From Xanthostigma xanthostigma (taxonomy: Eukaryota; Arthropoda; Insecta; Raphidioptera; Raphidiidae), in assembly GCA_963575645.1 (NCBI GenBank), contig OY754466.1:20438001-20502000 (forward strand): 64,000 bases of DNA, written 5' to 3'. Below are positions 59,856 through 64,000 of this stretch, one piece after another. Numbering within the stretch: position 1 is the first letter of the stretch; each line of letters starts with the position of its first letter. Position numbers and translations under genes: made by a program. The notes below the pieces were generated by a model that was not told the origin of the DNA, ran no database searches, and saw only the letters and a program-made list of their open reading frames with translations.

Positions 59856-60406
59856 GTTGAATAATAGTGTATTTTTATTATGTCAGTACCTACTTAAATA
59901 AAAAAAATTCACTCATAAAAAAATTCTGAAATTGAAATTGTTAAATATTTTTATATATTTTGTAAAAATATTTTATTTCACGAAAATCGTTCTTGGACTA
60001 TCTCTTACATTTCATCATAATCGGCCGAGCGGTTTGGCCGTGAAAGCGTAATAGACAGACAGACAAAGTTACTTTCGCATTTCTCCAGTATCGAGAGCTC
60101 TGTAGGAATAAATTTCCCCACTATTTGATTCGTCTGTGAGTGATAATATTTTTTTAAGTATTATTTCAGAATTTCAAAAAATGTAATTATTTATATATCG
60201 TTATTGTGTTATGATTACTTAACACATTTCAAAGAGGTTGCGACAACTTTACATATTGTTAAATTTGCCATATCACAACCGCCTACGAACTTTGGTTTAG
60301 AACGACGGTTTCTGCCATAATGGTTGCTATTATCACCACTGACTGCGTTTAGCAAGACGGCACAAATTCTATAACCACAAAATATGTTTTACAGAATCGC
60401 AAATTG
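59856..60406. other. no gene; repeat tail near 59985-60090
   Basis: 'cacgaaaatcgttcttggac' at about 59978 is like the outer end of the 36.6-39.2 kb foldback family. It is followed by 'ataatcggccgagcggtttg' and 'agacagacagacaaag', a familiar insect-repeat tail. The rest is unrecognised. Confidence 0.45.
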
Positions 60407-60899
60407 ATAGTAGGCAGAAGCGGATCTAGGTCTTATTAAGGTTCAATGTGGCCCCATTTTTTTAGATTAATAATCTTTAAATTGGAGTTTAAATAACATC
60501 AAAAGTAAAGTTGAAACTTAGTGATCTAACCAAATGAATAATACTCTAAATTGACTCAAAATTTATTAAAATATACCTAAAAATTGTCAAAATTTACCCA
60601 AAAATTGACAAAATTCATTAAAAATTGTCAAAATTCATACAAAAAATTGTCGCAAGTCACAAAATTGTAAAAATTCATTCAAAATATTGTCAAAATTCAC
60701 CCAAGAACTGTCAAAATTTTTTTTAAAAATTGTCATTTACTCATGATATGTATGATCTGTTTTTACTGTACTAAAAGTGCTCACTGGTGGACAAGTATTA
60801 AACATTTATGCTAATAATTCAAACTTTGTGGGTTTGAAATTTGGGAACCTAGGACTTTAGCTCTATTAAATCCTATGTAGATCCGCCTCTGATAGTAGG
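60407..60899. mobile_element. hAT-type MITE with perfect 8-bp TSD and inner minisatellite
   Basis: TSD ATAGTAGG at 60407-60414 and 60892-60899. The element, 60415-60891, starts CAGAAGCGGATCTAGG; its other end in reverse starts CAGAGGCGGATCTA. Its centre (about 60570-60735) is a degenerate array of units like 'aaaattgtcaaaattcat'. No coding. Confidence 0.9.
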
Positions 60900-61412
60900 T
60901 AATTATTTTTGCGCATGATCAAATGTGATTGTTCCAGAACCTATAGATCTTCTATGTATCGAATACACAGACAAATTTGTCTGTGTGAGTTATTGAGACA
61001 GCAAAATAAGGAGCCACTATATTAGTATAATTATCATATAATAGCACATACACTAGTGGCATCGATATGATGGCGGGAACTAGGGGTCAGACTAAAATTT
61101 GTAGACGTTTCACATCTTTCTGAATAACTTGGCATCATTTTTGGAAATGTTTATGATGTTATGCAGTATGCAACCAGATAATGTGTAGATAGGATCAGAA
61201 TTCAGAACGCACCGTGACAAAAAATATCTAATTTGTGGAGAAAAATTTTTAGTAAGACTTCAAGTCATTATAAAACAATACCGTAACGACAGTATACAAT
61301 CAACAATTAATGCAGGGGCATGGCTTATTTTGATTCGTTAATTTTGCAAAAAAATATCTATAAAAAAAATTACTTTTACAACCCTAAATAAATTAATAAA
61401 ATAAAATTAATA
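60900..61412. other. no recognisable feature
   Basis: Nothing coding or repetitive recognised. Confidence 0.5.
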
Positions 61413-61628
61413 TATTGGTTCCCAATATAAAAAAAATTTTTTTTTTTTAAAAACAAGCTTTTATTAAAAAATATTAAAAAGGAAAAAATATTTTTTATAA
61501 TTTCGGTTCATAATTATAAAAGCGTGGGTGCGACTAATAAACTATTTGTGAACCTACAATATTAGAAATTATTTTTTTCCTTTTTCACATTTCAATAAAA
61601 GCTTGTTTTAAATTTTTTTTTCTACCAA
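61413..61628. mobile_element. 216-bp AT-rich inverted-repeat element
   Basis: Begins ATTGGT and ends ACCAAT; arms of about 85 bp share 'acaagcttttatt' and 'aaaaaggaaaaaa'. AT-rich pairing lowers certainty. Confidence 0.6.
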
Positions 61629-61896
61629 TAACTTTAGGTGCGGCTAAGGTGCGGCTATCAATATTTTCAGGTAGGTAACTAGAGCTCTTACTGAAAAATG
61701 TAAGGCAAGTCGGGGATCCTGTACGCGATGTCAGAGCTAAGTTGGTGTACGCCAGCTAAACTAAAGAGATACCTACAGGAAAATGATCATTTACTTGCTT
61801 ACCCAAAATTTAATCGGGCGAAACCGAACCGGAAAGCTATCCATACAGAGTATAAAAGTAAAGTACTCGCTAGCATCTGTATGTCCTACCTGTATG
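61629..61896. other. no recognised feature
   Basis: The 65-codon plus frame at 61728-61925 has no known domain and runs into the next element. Confidence 0.4.
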
Positions 61897-62471
61897 CAGT
61901 ATGTAAACACGTAAGGTGCACATAGGGAAATTAACATTGGGAAAAAATGACTGGATCAGAGTGAGCCTTGAAATCTTGTTTTTCAATTTGACAGATAATA
62001 TTCTTTTGCAAAATGAATGTGTATACTACCGAAGAAAAGTTTAAAATGATTACATGATTACAACATAATTTTTTTATTAATGGGACATTAAATTCCCAAA
62101 AATACTTAAATATGGTGCGAGATCAAATATCTCTGCCTATTCGTGTTGAACCTAAAGACATTGGGTCACTAATTTACCAACGCGCATACTTCATACCAGT
62201 CAGACAATTTTTGAATGAAATGTTTCCAAACAGATGGAGTTGTTTTTTTGTTTGATTTTTGTACAAAAAAATTAAAATAATGATTTATAAGAGCTTTATA
62301 TTATTAAAAAAGCCAAGTAAAATAAAAATAAATCAAAATAAAATAGAAATCCTCAGGATTACCACGATATTTTAATAGAACTAACAATTAATACAGTCAT
62401 GGCTAACTCTGATCCAAGTATTTTTTCCCAATGCTAATTTCCCTATGTGCACCTTACGTGTTTACATACTG
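61897..62471 (+). mobile_element. mariner-like DNA transposon, internally deleted (575 bp)
   Basis: TIRs of about 70 bp begin CAGTATGTAAACACGTAAGG at both ends. Inside, a frame opens at 62013 with 'MNVYTTEEKFKMI' and is soon stopped. A later stretch (about 62184-62245) reads 'FIPVRQFLNEMFPNRW', similar to the region near the second catalytic aspartate in insect mariner/DDE_3 transposases. Most of the gene is deleted. The right flank is TA; the left is TG, so the expected TA duplication is not perfect. Confidence 0.75.
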
Positions 62472-62473
62472 TA

Positions 62474-62596
62474 TAAAAAAAGGACATAAGACTGAAACCG
62501 GAAACTACCGACCGATTTCAGTATTAAGTAGGTGCCCATTATTTCTAAACTACTAGACAATATAATTAAAAACAGACTGCTAAAATATTGAAAACT
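62474..62596 (+). pseudogene. LINE reverse transcriptase fragment (N-terminal palm motif)
   Basis: Translation gives 'KKGHKTETGNYRPISVLS' and, after a 2-base shift, 'VPIISKLLDNIIKNRLLKY' then a stop. This is the 'KxGDKxxxxNYRPISLL...KLLE.II..RL' region of CR1/Jockey reverse transcriptases; compare 'KAGDKTDVSNYRPISLLN' in the intact ORF2. It abuts the mariner-like element, so that element may have inserted into this LINE fragment. Confidence 0.8.
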
Positions 62597-63767
62597 ATAA
62601 ATGAAGGACTTTCAATGAAAAAAAATAATATTTCCATTTTTATAATCACTTAGAAATTAATAATCCTGTTTTTAAAAAAATAACGGAAAAAGTAAAAAAT
62701 TCGTGAAATTCAACTTTAACCGCAAATAACTTTTGAAAGAGTAGATTTATTATAAAATACTAAGAGACCATTTTTATAGAGCATTCGATTTCCTACAAAA
62801 ATATGTGTTAGTTTTATCGAGACACTAATCCGAGGACATATTTATTATAAGACTCCAAAGTTAAAAATAGTTTTTTTCTGTTATTTCAATGGGAATTAGA
62901 AAATCGCGAGGAGGCTCCTCTTAATATTAATATTAAGACCTAAAACTTCGACAGCATTTTTTTTCGTCATTTAGAATAATATTTTTGTAGTCACTTAAAA
63001 AAATAGTCGATTTTTTTTATACAGTCTAAAGTACCCTAGGTAAATGTTTTGATGGTTTTAAGTGAGTGAAATCAATGAACTTTGCATATTAAGAAGATAT
63101 ATAAAGTAGCAGGGCTCTACAAATAATATTTGGTTTGACCCATAAATTTGTTGACTCTGCACTATCCTGAAAATTTTAGACCTGACTTGTTATTCAGAAC
63201 GAAACTACGAGGGTTCAAAAATACGCTAAATCGCTTCGCGAAAAGGTATGCCAGACAAAATTATTCTAAAAACAACCATAGGTAACTTTTCCTTGCGGTC
63301 GTAGAATTTTATATTGAACACTTGTAGTTTAACATTTGACCTATTTTATGGAACGCAATCAAGCATTTATTTTATCTATGGGCACATCCCTTCCATTCAT
63401 AACGTTTTTGGTTTGGATAAAGAGCATATACGCTGTAAATTCGATACGCGTGGGTCGAACCTTCCGCCTTGCGACAAACGAGCAGTGGAAACCACGTGCC
63501 GTTGTGAACCAAGGTTCTCACTCGTGGGACGAGCGCGACCGGCTATAAGGCAACACCGTTTCTCTTTGGAGGATATGCGCAACGCCCCCGCAAGTATAAG
63601 GGCGGTAAAATACACATAAATCCGTTTACATATCAAAACCACTTCCCTTAAGTATATTCCCTTATTTCCTCTCCACCACTCAGCAGTGACATTACGCAGG
63701 TATTTTTAATGAAATGAAAAATGTCAATAAAACGAAAGGTGAGGACAATAATGTTATAAACAGAAGA
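62597..63767. other. no gene assigned; GC-richer patch 63430-63610
   Basis: Overlapping frames on both strands (63314-63642) fall in a patch of balanced base composition. No domain, start context or homology is recognised, so I do not call a gene. Confidence 0.4.
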
Positions 63768-63955
63768 TCGACATATACAGATTGTATCAAATCAAAACCG
63801 TCCATAGAACATTCTGTGTGTAAGACAGAGACGATATATAAAGCAGTAAGTAAGAATGAGATAAATGTTTGCTAATAGTTACTGTGGTTACGTAAATAAA
63901 TAATTTCGTACACTGTAAATCTTTTTACCAATTTATCAATTAAAACAACTAAACT
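63768..63955 (+). repeat. third copy of the 497-690 arm
   Basis: From 'acatatacagattgtatc' to 'tttaccaatttatca' it matches 497-690 closely, over about 180 bp, longer than the match between the arms at 497 and 1757. It lies in the same orientation as the left arm, 63 kb away. Confidence 0.75.
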
Positions 63956-64000
63956 GTAATATTAATTCATATTATTATTTATATCTGGTACAAAAGTTTT

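Noticed and set aside
63314-63642. Small gene in the GC-richer patch
   Set aside because: Frames overlap on both strands, with no domain and no start or splice evidence.

Overview
The window is AT-rich, repeat-dense nuclear DNA from an arthropod, most likely an insect. I found no host protein gene, tRNA, rRNA or CRISPR array. The only long intact reading frames are the two of a LINE retrotransposon at 28.3-33.3 kb. Its first protein combines a PHD-like zinc finger, a coiled coil and a baculovirus-FP-like C-terminal region, a layout known from insect LINEs. A short RTE-like 3' tail at 19.8-20.0 kb and tRNA-headed SINEs also point to insects. The order cannot be settled from this sequence.

Region by region. 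0-2 kb: a dispersed repeat, then a three-level nest (inverted-repeat element > SINE > Helentron-like element). 4-10 kb: two long foldback elements, a decayed SINE, a small hairpin element, a short Helentron-like copy and a 523-bp TIR element. 10-12.4 kb: a LINE remnant split by a Penelope-like palindrome, a hAT MITE and another Helentron-like copy. 14-21.7 kb: single arms of larger foldbacks, a minisatellite, a second hAT MITE and a hairpin element. 22.7-28.3 kb: an LTR fossil split by a hAT element, a LINE 3' fragment, a candidate solo LTR, a hAT copy with a transposase trace and a 510-bp TIR element. 28.3-33.3 kb: the intact LINE. 35.8-39.3 kb: a composite foldback bounded by near-identical 112-bp direct repeats. 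39.6-41.95 kb: two adjacent tandem arrays, 83-bp and 120-bp period. 42-64 kb: more mosaic elements, foldbacks carrying Helentron-like insertions, LINE fragments, a three-level nest (hAT > Penelope-like > pogo) and a deleted mariner-like element.

Three themes stand out. (1) Six copies share one pair of termini with Helentron/HINE architecture: a terminal palindromic motif at one end, its inverted copy inside the other end followed by a stem-loop, and insertion in T/A runs. Their interiors differ. One interior module is shared with two other element families, so the repeats form a mosaic network. (2) Six hAT-type elements have 8-bp target-site duplications readable directly (five perfect, one 7 of 8). 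(3) Nested insertions at several places allow relative dating, and in one case the second arm of a foldback preserves the empty site.

Long stretches between these elements show nothing recognisable and are listed as such.
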